Shown piece after piece: positions 32,940-40,761 of a DNA stretch of 64,000 bases. The position numbers and the translations under genes were made by a program. The DNA lies in the NCBI RefSeq assembly GCF_014654205.1, contig NZ_BNAW01000038.1, positions 23,689-87,688 on the forward strand. Reading direction: 5' to 3'. Under the pieces are notes generated by a model. That model ran no database searches and was not told where the DNA came from. It saw nothing but the letters and a program-made list of their open reading frames with translations. This DNA is from Amycolatopsis bullii (GTDB lineage Bacteria; Actinomycetota; Actinomycetes; Mycobacteriales; Pseudonocardiaceae). Numbering within the stretch: position 1 is the first letter of the stretch; every line of letters begins with the position of its first letter.

Positions 32940-34153
32940 CGGTCGCGGGGCTCCGATCCGGCCGGCAGTCCGGCCAACGCGGAGACGACGAGCAGGGCCG
33001 CCGCCACCCAGGCCGCGGGGCCGACACCCCACAGGTTCGCCAGGGCGCCGGCAGCCAGCGCCCCGAGGGTTTGCGCGCCGTAGAGGACGACGGTGTAGAG
33101 CGCGACCGCCCGCGACCGCAGCCGCAGGGCCACCGAAAGCTGCAGGAAGGCGTTGTTCATGGTGATCGTGCCGGCGAAGGCCGCGCCGAAGACCGTCGCC
33201 ACCACGAGCAGCAGGCCGACGTGCTCCGCCAGCGGAAGCACGGCCAGCCCGAGCGCGGCGGCCGAAGCGCAACCTGCCCGCAGCACGCGGTCGGTCACGA
33301 CGTGCCGGACCGCCGGGTAAGCGACCGCCGAACAGACGGCGCCGACGCCGAACGCCGCCAGCGCCAGCCCGACGACGGGTTCGGGGAGCCGTCGCACAGT
33401 CAGCAGGTACACCGGGGTCAGCGCGAACATCACCTGGGCCAGGAGGAAGAACAGCCAGGTCCGGGTCAGCAAAGCGCGGTACGGAACGGATTCGCGCAGC
33501 AACGTGGTGGTTTCCTGCCACCCCGCACGCCAGCCATCCGGGCCGTCGTCCAGTTGCCCGATCCGGCGGGAATCGCGGAAGCACAGCACGAAACCGGCGA
33601 ACGACAAGGCGTTGACCGCGTAGACCGGCAGCCCGCCGACGGCGCCGAACAGCCAGCCGCCCGCCGCGGGCCCGAGCGTCCTGGCGATGTTGAACGACAG
33701 GCTGTTGAGCGCGGCCCCGTCCTTGATCAGCTCCCCGGGCAGCGTCGAGGAAACCTCGGCGTTCCACGCCGGGTAGGCCGCCGCCCAAGCCGCGTTCAGC
33801 GCGAACGTCAGCGCCAGCAGCGCGCCCGGTCCCAGCGCTCCGGCGAAATCGAGCGCGGCGAACAGTGCGGCGGTCAGCGCACTCGCCGCATTGGCCCAGA
33901 ACAGGACCGTGCCGCGGCCGATCCGGTCGGCGAGCATGCCCGCCGGCAAGGCAAGGAGGAAGACCGGCAGCGTCGCGGCCGCCGGCAGCAGGGCGTTGAC
34001 CGCCGGCACGGCCGAGAAGTTCGCGAGCTGGGCCGCGGCCGCGGTGTTGTGCATCCAGGTGCCGAAATGCGAAAGCGCGGCGACGGTCCACAACCGGCGG
34101 TAGGCCGGGACGTGCAGGGGAGCCGTGCCGCGCCATCCCGTTTTCCCTCGCAT
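32921..34153 (-). CDS. MFS transporter (DHA3-like drug exporter family)
   Basis: This 410-residue protein has about 12 membrane helices, the loop 2-3 motif GMLADRIGRGTVLFW (GxLADRxGR) and the MFS_3/enterobactin-exporter-like pattern LIKDGAALNSLSFNIARTLGPAAGGWLFGAVG. It should export a small molecule using the proton gradient; the substrate is unknown. The ATG at 34153 is preferred to an upstream start that would enter the divergent operator. A possible promoter on the minus strand (TTGACG, then GATGCT ending 6 bases before ATG) would give a nearly leaderless transcript. It faces the HTH/citrate-synthase-like gene across a shared palindrome. Confidence 0.88.
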   Translation of the reverse strand: MRGKTGWRGTAPLHVPAYRRLWTVAALSHFGTWMHNTAAAAQLANFSAVPAVNALLPAAATLPVFLLALPAGMLADRIGRGTVLFWANAASALTAALFAALDFAGALGPGALLALTFALNAAWAAAYPAWNAEVSSTLPGELIKDGAALNSLSFNIARTLGPAAGGWLFGAVGGLPVYAVNALSFAGFVLCFRDSRRIGQLDDGPDGWRAGWQETTTLLRESVPYRALLTRTWLFFLLAQVMFALTPVYLLTVRRLPEPVVGLALAAFGVGAVCSAVAYPAVRHVVTDRVLRAGCASAAALGLAVLPLAEHVGLLLVVATVFGAAFAGTITMNNAFLQLSVALRLRSRAVALYTVVLYGAQTLGALAAGALANLWGVGPAAWVAAALLVVSALAGLPAGSEPRDRSGDQR

Positions 34154-34167
34154 GTATTGAGCATCAT

Positions 34168-34207
34168 CACATTGATCAGCCTCGTCAATCTTGACTGAAT
34201 CAATGTG
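34168..34207. promoter_or_regulatory. Shared operator between the MFS and HTH/citrate-synthase-like genes
   Basis: CACATTGATCAG (34168-34179) and CTGAATCAATGTG (34195-34207) are inverted complements except for one extra T in the right arm, separated by 15 bp. The element sits in a notably AT-rich 67-bp divergent gap between two start codons and overlaps possible -35 boxes (TTGATC, TTGACT). Such a long symmetric site points to a dimeric DNA-binding protein, most simply the adjacent HTH/citrate-synthase-like protein. Binding is inferred. Confidence 0.65.
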
Positions 34208-34220
34208 AGAAGCTATCCCC

Positions 34221-35462
34221 ATGGCCACGGACGAAACTGCGGCGCTCACCACCGACCAGGCCGCCCGGCTGCTCGGGGTGAAGCCGGAGACGGTGTACGC
34301 CTACGTCAGCCGGGGCCTCCTGAGCCGGCGGCGCGGAGAGGACGGCAGGTCGAGCCGGTTCGCGGCGGACGAGGTGCGGCAGCTGGCCGCGAAGCACGCC
34401 CGCGGCGTCCCGGCCAAGGGCTCGACGTCATCGATCGAGACCAGGCTGACGTCCATAACGGACGGCAGGCTGTACTACCGCGGCGAGGACGTCGCCCGGT
34501 TGGCGGGTTCCGCCGGGTTCGAGGCCGTCGTCGCTCTCCTGTGGACGGGTTCACTCGACGAACCACAGAGGCTGTCCGCGCCGGCCGCCACGACGAAGAG
34601 GGCCAAGACCGCGATCAAGCCGCTCGCCGCGGACGCTCGTCCGTGCGATCTGCTGCCGATTGTCGTCGCGGCCGCCGCCACCGCCGATCCGTTGCGCTAC
34701 GACGTCCAGCCGGACACTGTCGTGCGGACCGGGCGCACCCTGCTGGCGGTGCTGGCCGAAGCATTGCCGAAAATCGGCGCCGAGCCGCGGCAGCCTTCCC
34801 TGGCCGCGCGGCTGTGGCCCGCGTTGACCTCACGACCGCCCACCGACGAAGCCTTGCGTGCGCTGGACGCCGCAATGGTGCTGCTGGCCGACCACGATCT
34901 CGCCGCCTCCACGATGGCGGCCCGGCTCGCGGCGTCGACGCGAGCCCACCCGTACGCCGTGGTCGGCGCCGGGCTCGGCGTGCTGGACGGCCCGCGGCAC
35001 GGCGCGGCGGCCGGGCTGGCGCACCGGTTCCTGCGGGACGCTCTGCGCGGCGGGGACCCGGTCGGTGAACTGTCGGAGCACCTGCGCGACGGCGGCGGAC
35101 AGGCGCCGGGCTTCGGCGAAGACTTCTACCCCGCGGGCGACCCACGCGCCGCCCGGCTCCTGGAAATCCTGCTCGACACGGGCTTGCCGAACGATTTGAA
35201 GTCCACGGTCGTCCGGTTGCGCGACGCGACCGCGGACCGTCCGCGGATCCGGCCCAACGTCGATTTCGCGCTCGCTGTGCTGTGCCACGCGAACGAGATG
35301 GTCGCCGGAGCGGGAGAAACCATCCGGGCGGTCGCCCGGACCGCGGGCTGGATCGCCCACGCGCTGGAGGAGTACCGCGAACCACCGGACCGGCTCCGGC
35401 CGACGGGGATCTACACCGGAGCCCGGGCCCGCCGCGGACCCTCGGCGGACACCTACCGCTGA
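34221..35462 (+). CDS. HTH domain fused to a citrate-synthase-like protein
   Basis: This 413-residue protein has an N-terminal MerR/excisionase-type helix-turn-helix (residues 9-55, LTTDQAARLLGVKPETVYAY, SSRFAADEVRQL) followed by a citrate-synthase fold (about 70-390). By comparison with pig citrate synthase, the oxaloacetate-binding His of ADHDLAAST (His225), the catalytic His of GPRHG (His260) and the catalytic Asp of NVDFALAVL (Asp348) are kept. The second essential His, in the usual GFGH motif, is replaced: GFGEDFYPAGDPR gives Glu300. Citrate formation is therefore doubtful, and a metabolite-sensing regulator is plausible. It is divergent from an MFS exporter over a long palindrome, so autoregulation with control of that exporter is the natural hypothesis. 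Confidence 0.85.
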   Translation: MATDETAALTTDQAARLLGVKPETVYAYVSRGLLSRRRGEDGRSSRFAADEVRQLAAKHARGVPAKGSTSSIETRLTSITDGRLYYRGEDVARLAGSAGFEAVVALLWTGSLDEPQRLSAPAATTKRAKTAIKPLAADARPCDLLPIVVAAAATADPLRYDVQPDTVVRTGRTLLAVLAEALPKIGAEPRQPSLAARLWPALTSRPPTDEALRALDAAMVLLADHDLAASTMAARLAASTRAHPYAVVGAGLGVLDGPRHGAAAGLAHRFLRDALRGGDPVGELSEHLRDGGGQAPGFGEDFYPAGDPRAARLLEILLDTGLPNDLKSTVVRLRDATADRPRIRPNVDFALAVLCHANEMVAGAGETIRAVARTAGWIAHALEEYREPPDRLRPTGIYTGARARRGPSADTYR

Positions 35463-35471
35463 TCGCCGGAA
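35450..35471. repeat. 22-bp direct repeat, right copy
   Basis: Identical to 32918-32939 over 22 bp, with different bases on both sides. Here it spans the last codons and stop of the HTH/citrate-synthase-like gene (DTYR then TGA). See the left copy for the interpretation. Confidence 0.75.
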
Positions 35472-35490
35472 TTCGGCAGGCTGTGTCCCC

Positions 35491-36156
35491 ATGACGGGTG
35501 GGGATGCGGAGAGACGGCTCAGGCGGATCAGATCCGCCGCGTTCGGGGTGCTCGCGGTTTCCGGCGTGCTGCTCCTCTTCGGACCGTTGCTGGCCAAGGC
35601 CTGGAGCTGGCTCGTCGAGCCGCGGGATCCGGACTGGTGGGGTGCCTCCGGCCAGTGGGTCGGGGGCATCGGCACGATCGGCGCCGTCGTGGTCGCGTTG
35701 TGGATCGCCATCCGCGACGGGCGGATCGCGCAGGCCGACCGGCGGGAACGGGACCTGCGGGAGAGGCAGGAACAGGCCGCGAAGGTCACCGCGTGGGTCG
35801 AGGACGGCTACATGGTCGTCTCCAACGCGAACGCCGAGGCGGTCAACCACGTCGTCGTCTCGTTCGACCTGGTGCACAACCTGCCGATGACCGGGTCCAC
35901 CCTGCACCGGGGGCCGATCGTCGAGGACGACGAGTACCTCTACGCCATCCTGCCGCCCGGCAAGTGGCGGATGCCGATCCGCGAGGAGTGGCAGCGCCCG
36001 GGCATGACCCCGGGCGTGATGCTCGCCTTCACCGACTCGCGGAACGGCCACTGGCTCCGCCTGACCGACGGACGGCTGATCCCGAAGGAGCAGAACGTCG
36101 TGACCAGGCGGAAAATCCGCTTCCCGCAGCGGATCAGCGTGCCCGAGAGCTACTGA
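35491..36156 (+). CDS. Small membrane protein of unknown function
   Basis: The 221-residue protein has two membrane segments in its first 75 residues (AAFGVLAVSGVLLLFGPLLA and WVGGIGTIGAVVVALWIAIR), a short charged coiled-coil-like stretch (RDGRIAQADRRERDLRERQE) and a soluble domain of about 120 residues with beta-strand character. No enzyme motif is visible. The ATG at 35491 follows GCAGGCTGTG and lies 28 bp after the citrate-synthase-like gene. Its last 23 bp overlap the end of the convergent LPG-synthase-like gene. Confidence 0.7.
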   Translation: MTGGDAERRLRRIRSAAFGVLAVSGVLLLFGPLLAKAWSWLVEPRDPDWWGASGQWVGGIGTIGAVVVALWIAIRDGRIAQADRRERDLRERQEQAAKVTAWVEDGYMVVSNANAEAVNHVVVSFDLVHNLPMTGSTLHRGPIVEDDEYLYAILPPGKWRMPIREEWQRPGMTPGVMLAFTDSRNGHWLRLTDGRLIPKEQNVVTRRKIRFPQRISVPESY

Positions 36157-38260
36157 CCAGCTTCGCCAGCTGCCGCAGCCGGACGTCCGGCAGGTAAGCC
36201 CGGCTCAGCGCCAGTCCGATCCGCGGAAGGTCGGCCGCGTCGCGGAAAGCCAGGTACAGCGGGACGTGCCGCGGCTGGAACTTCGCCTTGAACGCGTGCA
36301 GGGAACGAAATCCGTAGTACGGCTCCATCACGCGGCCCAGCGACTCCAGTGCCCGGTCCACCGGGCGCGCCGGGAAGCCGTCGCCGCTGCGGGCCAGCGG
36401 TGCTCCCGACAGCGAGACGAACCGCGCCCCTTCGTCGCGGAACGCCAGGCACGCCGAGGCGATGAGGAACTCCATCACCGGGCGGAAACCGTGGGCGCTG
36501 CGGCGCATGATGTCCAGCGTCCAGCCGCCGATCTTGCCCGCGCCCGTGTGGACCGGCAGCCACGACGTCACGCCGTGGACCGTGCCCTCCGCGTCGACCG
36601 CCAGGCCGACCCGGGTCGCCGGGTCCATCGCCTCGTCGAGACCACCGAGGGTGAAGCCCATCTCCGGCATGGCCTTGCCGGACATCCACTCCTCCGACAG
36701 CGCCCGGACCTGCGCGAGGATCGGCTCGGGCTGGTCGGCCAGGCGGACCAGCCGGAACTCGATGTCCTGCTTGGCCGCCTTGTTCAGCGCCGAGCGGACG
36801 TCCTGCCACGCCTTGCCGCGGAACTCGAGGCCGTCGAGGTCCAGCACGTTGTCCTCGGCCACCTGGACGTGCTGCCAGCCGAGCTCGCGCGTCGCCGCGA
36901 CGGTGGCTTCCGTCGCCGAGAACACACACGGCACCAGCCCGGAGTTCTCGCACATCGCGGCGAATTCGGTGACCGTGGCGGCCGCGGTGCCGTCCGGGGC
37001 GATCGGGTCGCCGAGCGCGACCGCGACCCCCGCGTGGCGGCGGTAGGCGAGGTAGGACCGGCCGTCCTCGCGGACGAAGTAGGTGTTGCGCGGCCAGGTC
37101 GTCATCCACGACAGGGTGCTGCCGCCGTGGCGCCCCAGCAGGCTGCGGGCCAGCGCCGGCCCCGGACCCTGCGCGTGGCGCCGCAGCCGGCGTCGCGAAG
37201 GGACGCGGAAGGCGTGCCGCGCAGCGATCAGGACCGCCAGTTCGACCGTCCACAAGAGATTGTCCACGAAGAACAGCGGCAGGCCCGCGGTGTCGTAGTC
37301 CCCGCCGAAGACGTCGGCCAGCCCGACGAGCGTGGCGACCGCGAGCCCCTGCAGCGTCACGAACGCCGACAGCGCGACGGCCCAGCGCCACGCGACCCGG
37401 CCGCCCTTGCGCAGGCCGTTGAGCATCGGCACCACCAGCAGGACCAGCACGACGAGCTCCGGCGCCGACAGGGAAACGCCGTCGTCGGAACCGAACGGGC
37501 CGTCGCCGGGCACCAGGAACATCACGATCTCGGCGATGGTGAGCAGCAGCAGGCCCGCCACCACCAGCACCCGCCACTCCCGCAGGTTCGGGGTCGCCTG
37601 CGCCCCGGCCCGCCGCGTGCCGACCAGGCGCTTGCCCAGCGGGAGCGCCAGCAGCAGCGCGAAGAAGTGCACGAGGTCGGCCAGCGTGCCGACGTAGACG
37701 ATCGCGACCCCGGCGTACACGCACAGCCCGGCCCGCAGGCGCAACGCCCACGGCGGCCGCAGGGTCGCGCTGGCGATCGCGACCGCGGCGAGCGCGCCGC
37801 CGGAGAACCCGACGTCGAGGCTGCCCGCGACCCGCTCGGCCCACAGCCAGCCGGAGTTGCGGCACAGCGCGAGGAACTGGGTCGCGACGAGCACCGAAAC
37901 GAACTGGCCGCCGATGGTCACGGCCATCGCGCGCCGCGTCCCCAGCTTCCACTCGGCGAAGCCGGCGAAGAGCGCGAAGCTGCCGACCATCGGGACGTAG
38001 TACCAAGGGATGACGGCGAAGAACGGCCCGGTGAGCATGGTCCACCACCGGCCCGCCTCCAGCGACGGCAGCCCGTAGGCGACGAACGGGTACACCGCCC
38101 GCTCCTCGGCCGCGTTCCAGAGTGCCCCGGTCGCGACGGCCAGCACGAGCATCGCGAGCGTGACGCCGCTGGTGAACGGCAACCGCTGTCGGAGAACGGC
38201 CACCGTGCTCCGGATGCGTCCCCCTCCGGCGGGCCTGGCCGCCGCCCCTGCGTGAGTCAT
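36134..38260 (-). CDS. Rhomboid-like membrane domain fused to lysyl-phosphatidylglycerol-synthase (DUF2156) domain
   Basis: The 708-residue protein starts with about six to seven membrane segments (residues 25-240) with a rhomboid-like layout (FAGFAEWKLGTRRAMAVTIGGQF, GFSGGALAAVAI), a second hydrophobic block to about 350, and a C-terminal DUF2156 domain (about 370-690: MTTWPRNTYFVREDGRSYLA, AVALGDPIAP, YGFRSLHAFKAKFQP). The C-terminal domain is that of MprF/LysX-type aminoacyl-phosphatidylglycerol synthases, which add Lys or Ala to lipid headgroups and lower sensitivity to cationic peptides. The rhomboid Ser (GFSGG) is present, but a catalytic His is not assured, so protease activity is not claimed. 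Start is the ATG at 38260. Confidence 0.83.
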   Translation of the reverse strand: MTHAGAAARPAGGGRIRSTVAVLRQRLPFTSGVTLAMLVLAVATGALWNAAEERAVYPFVAYGLPSLEAGRWWTMLTGPFFAVIPWYYVPMVGSFALFAGFAEWKLGTRRAMAVTIGGQFVSVLVATQFLALCRNSGWLWAERVAGSLDVGFSGGALAAVAIASATLRPPWALRLRAGLCVYAGVAIVYVGTLADLVHFFALLLALPLGKRLVGTRRAGAQATPNLREWRVLVVAGLLLLTIAEIVMFLVPGDGPFGSDDGVSLSAPELVVLVLLVVPMLNGLRKGGRVAWRWAVALSAFVTLQGLAVATLVGLADVFGGDYDTAGLPLFFVDNLLWTVELAVLIAARHAFRVPSRRRLRRHAQGPGPALARSLLGRHGGSTLSWMTTWPRNTYFVREDGRSYLAYRRHAGVAVALGDPIAPDGTAAATVTEFAAMCENSGLVPCVFSATEATVAATRELGWQHVQVAEDNVLDLDGLEFRGKAWQDVRSALNKAAKQDIEFRLVRLADQPEPILAQVRALSEEWMSGKAMPEMGFTLGGLDEAMDPATRVGLAVDAEGTVHGVTSWLPVHTGAGKIGGWTLDIMRRSAHGFRPVMEFLIASACLAFRDEGARFVSLSGAPLARSGDGFPARPVDRALESLGRVMEPYYGFRSLHAFKAKFQPRHVPLYLAFRDAADLPRIGLALSRAYLPDVRLRQLAKLVSSSRAR

Positions 38261-38404
38261 GGGGAAGAGTCTGTCGAGTTCCCGGCGCCACCGGCATCAG
38301 GCAAGGGAACGAGATTTCCCCTAAGGGTGTCGTACTTTCGGCTGAGGGTTTACCCCTCCCAAGGTTGATGCGCGCAGGTCAGCAGGTGGTCGGCGGCCTC
38401 AAGG

Positions 38405-38581
38405 CTACTTCTCGGGACGGATGGCGATCCAGCCCATCAGCAGCATGAGAGCAAGTCCGATGACCGCTGCCGCGATGCCCACCCACCAGGTCGGCGGATC
38501 CGAGAGGGTGTAGTAGAAGCCGGCTGCCGCCACCGGGACCAAGGCGATGGCGATGATCCAGTTCTTCTTGTTCTTGCTCAC
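38405..38581 (-). CDS. Small two-helix membrane protein
   Basis: This 58-residue GTG-initiated ORF reads MSKNKKNWIIAIALVPVAAA at the start, with a second hydrophobic helix WVGIAAAVIGLALMLLMGWI. It is preceded by GAGGGGG, and its Lys-rich start and two helices are typical of real small actinobacterial membrane proteins. It lies just downstream of the HAD phosphatase gene on the same strand (22-bp gap), probably in one transcript. Function unknown. Confidence 0.72.
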   Translation of the reverse strand: MSKNKKNWIIAIALVPVAAAGFYYTLSDPPTWWVGIAAAVIGLALMLLMGWIAIRPEK

Positions 38582-38603
38582 GCTTCCGCCCCCTCGATGC
38601 GGC

Positions 38604-39299
38604 TCAGCCGAGGACCGCGCGCCGGACCGCTTCGGTGTCGGTCAGGTCGGGCAGCACCGTGTGCGCGCCCTCCGCCAGCAGTTCCTCGGCCGAATAGTGC
38701 CCGGTGGCCACGGCGACGGAGACCACGCCGTTGTCCACCGCGGCCCGCACGTCGTTCGGTGTGTCGCCGATGACCACCACCGCGTCCGCGGCGAACTCGG
38801 TGCCGTGCTTGGCCGCCGCCCGTTCCACCGCGTGCGGGACCAGGTCGGGGCGGTGCACCGACAGCGTGCCGTAGCCGCCGATCTCCAGGTCGAGGTGCTC
38901 GTCCAGGCCGAAGGGGACGAGCTTGTGCCGGGAGATCTCCGGCAGGTTGCCGGTGACGAGCGTCTGCACGACGTCCCCACCGGCGGCGAACGCGGTCAGC
39001 GCCTCGGCCGCGCCCGGCAGCGCGCGGGCCGTCTCCGCGAACGTGTGCCGGTGGCGTTCCGACTCCGCCACCAGGGCCTGGAACAGCGCCTGGATCGTCT
39101 CTTCCGTGGCCTCGAAGCCGTTCGCGGTGAGCAGGTCGGTCGTCGTCGCGCGTTCGGTGCGGCCGCCGAACACCGGGTGCACGCGCAGGGCCGCCCCGGT
39201 CGCGGTGGTGAACGCGGTCCCGTACCAGGCCGCGCCCAGTTCGGAGAAGTCCACGAGCGTGTGGTCGATGTCCCAGAGCACCAGTCGCTTCTTCGTCAC
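38604..39299 (-). CDS. HAD-superfamily hydrolase (phosphatase)
   Basis: This 231-residue protein has HAD motif I LWDIDHTLVDF (DxDxT; nucleophile Asp and acid Asp), motif II LVTGN, motif III Lys in HRPDLVPHAV region and motif IV VVIGDTPNDVRAA (GDTxxD). The cap domain (about residues 20-100) is helical, as in phosphoglycolate-phosphatase-like enzymes. The substrate is unknown. The GTG at 39299 is preferred to a TTG 30 bp upstream because the latter would start inside the 14-bp palindrome at 39326-39339. It heads a small operon with the 58-residue membrane protein. Confidence 0.87.
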   Translation of the reverse strand: MTKKRLVLWDIDHTLVDFSELGAAWYGTAFTTATGAALRVHPVFGGRTERATTTDLLTANGFEATEETIQALFQALVAESERHRHTFAETARALPGAAEALTAFAAGGDVVQTLVTGNLPEISRHKLVPFGLDEHLDLEIGGYGTLSVHRPDLVPHAVERAAAKHGTEFAADAVVVIGDTPNDVRAAVDNGVVSVAVATGHYSAEELLAEGAHTVLPDLTDTEAVRRAVLG

Positions 39300-39325
39300 G
39301 GGTCCGAGGCTACCGGGACGGCTAT

Positions 39326-39339
39326 TCAACGCGCGTTGA
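39326..39339. promoter_or_regulatory. 14-bp perfect palindrome in the divergent gap
   Basis: TCAACGCGCGTTGA is self-complementary. A second ATTCAACG occurs at 39373-39380, giving two ATTCAACG blocks 48 bp apart in the 105-bp gap between the HAD gene and the ABC-2-like gene. The spacing and symmetry fit a TetR-type operator. No regulator gene is adjacent, so the partner is unknown. Confidence 0.45.
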
Positions 39340-39404
39340 CTTCTCGGCGGCCGGGTCGTACCTTGAGTCGTAATTCAACGAGTGACGAATAAGTGGAGGC
39401 AGTG

Positions 39405-40397
39405 ATGACCCGTCCCGCAGGGGCGCTCGCCCTGGTCGCCGCCCTGGCCGGCGCGCTGGTGGCGGTGGTGCTCGGATTCCTCACCTTCGGCGCGCAGGCC
39501 ACCGTCGCGCCCGACGGCGTCCCGGTCGCCGTCGCCGCGCCGCCGGAGATCGCGCAGCGGATCGCCGCGCACGGCGGCGGCCAGCTCGCCTGGACCGTCG
39601 CGGCCCCGGCCGAAGCGCGGCAGCTCCTGGAAGACAAGAAGGTCTACGGCGTGCTCGAACTCGCGCCCGGGCCGTCCGCCACCGTCGTGACTTCGGGGGC
39701 GGTCAACCCGGCCGGCACCCAGGTCGCGCAGCAGGCGCTGACCGGCGCCGCCACCGCGCTGGCCGGCCCGCCGAAGCAGGAGGTCCTGCACCCGGTGGGG
39801 CTCGCGGGCCGGGTCGCGCCGCTGGCCGCGAGTGCGCTGGCGTGGATCGGCGCGCTCCTCGCGGGCCTCGCGCTGATCCAGCTCGCGAAGCGGACGGGCC
39901 GGACGGTCGGGGCCGGCGCCCGGTTCCTGCAGGTCATCGGGGCCGGCGTGCTGATCACGGCGGTGGTGGCCGGGTTCTTCGCGCTATGGGATTCGACGCT
40001 GCCGCTGACCGCGGAGGTCCTCGGCTTCGTCTTCCTCGCCGCCACGGCGTTCGCGGCGCTGCAGGCCGGGCTGCTGCGCCTGCTGGGCCTGCGCGCGATG
40101 GCCGTCCTCGCGCCGCTGTACCTGGTCGCGCCGGCCGTGGCCGGGCAGGTGCCGGAGCTGCTGAACCCGGCCTACCGCGCGCTGCTGTGGTCGTGGACGC
40201 CGTTCCGGTTCTCCACCGAAGGCCTGCGCAGCCTGCTGCAGGGCGTGCCGGACGCACCGGACGTGACGACCGCCCTGTGGGTGCTCGGTGCCCTGCTGGC
40301 CGCGGGCCTGCTGGTGGCGCTGTGGCCGGTCCGGTCAGCCCGCCAGGAAGCTGAACCGCACCTTGCGGACGGGGTTGTCGAGGTTGGTGTCCACTAG
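39405..40397 (+). CDS. ABC-2-type/YhgE-like membrane protein
   Basis: This 330-residue protein has an N-terminal membrane helix (ALALVAALAGALVAVVLGF), an external domain of about 120 residues and five further helices (SALAWIGALLAGLALIQLA onwards), the layout of YhgE/Pip and ABC-2-type permeases. No ATPase gene is adjacent, so it may be an orphan or a YhgE-type protein. The ATG at 39405 is chosen because GGAGG lies 5 nt upstream. The last 63 bp overlap the end of the convergent YjbQ gene. Confidence 0.75.
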   Translation: MTRPAGALALVAALAGALVAVVLGFLTFGAQATVAPDGVPVAVAAPPEIAQRIAAHGGGQLAWTVAAPAEARQLLEDKKVYGVLELAPGPSATVVTSGAVNPAGTQVAQQALTGAATALAGPPKQEVLHPVGLAGRVAPLAASALAWIGALLAGLALIQLAKRTGRTVGAGARFLQVIGAGVLITAVVAGFFALWDSTLPLTAEVLGFVFLAATAFAALQAGLLRLLGLRAMAVLAPLYLVAPAVAGQVPELLNPAYRALLWSWTPFRFSTEGLRSLLQGVPDAPDVTTALWVLGALLAAGLLVALWPVRSARQEAEPHLADGVVEVGVH

Positions 40398-40745
40398 GCA
40401 GATCGACTGCCAGGTGCCCAGGGCGAGGACGCCGCCGAGCACCGGGATCGTCGCGTAGGGCGGTACCAGCGCCGGGAGCACGTGGTCACGGCCGTGACCC
40501 GGGCTCCCGTGCCGGTGCCGCCAGCGGCCGTCGCGGGGGAGCAGCTCGTCAAGCGCGGTCAGCAGGTCCTCGTCGCTGCCGGCGCCGGTTTCCAGGACGG
40601 CCAGCCCGGCGGTGGCGTGCGGGACCCAGACGTGCAGCAGCCCGTCGGTCGCGTCGGCGTCGCGCAGGAAGGCCTCGGCCTCGTGGGTGAGGTCGTGGAC
40701 GACGGCTTCGGAACCGGTGCGGACCTCGATCTCGGTGGAGTACAT
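40335..40745 (-). CDS. YjbQ/UPF0047 family protein (thiamin-phosphate-synthase-like)
   Basis: The 136-residue protein matches the UPF0047/YjbQ family: GLLHVWVPHATAGLAVLETG, the DHVLPALVPPYATIPVLGG core and LGTWQSICLVDTNLDNPVRKV near the end. E. coli YjbQ has weak thiamin-phosphate-synthase activity; its physiological role is unsettled. The conserved His residues could bind metal. Its 3' end overlaps the convergent membrane-protein gene by 63 bp. It lies 16 nt upstream... of nothing on its own strand except the downstream edge; the NarL-type regulator ends at 40762 on the same strand and precedes it in transcription. Confidence 0.88.
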   Translation of the reverse strand: MYSTEIEVRTGSEAVVHDLTHEAEAFLRDADATDGLLHVWVPHATAGLAVLETGAGSDEDLLTALDELLPRDGRWRHRHGSPGHGRDHVLPALVPPYATIPVLGGVLALGTWQSICLVDTNLDNPVRKVRFSFLAG

Positions 40746-40761
40746 GCGGTCCAGCCTAGGC

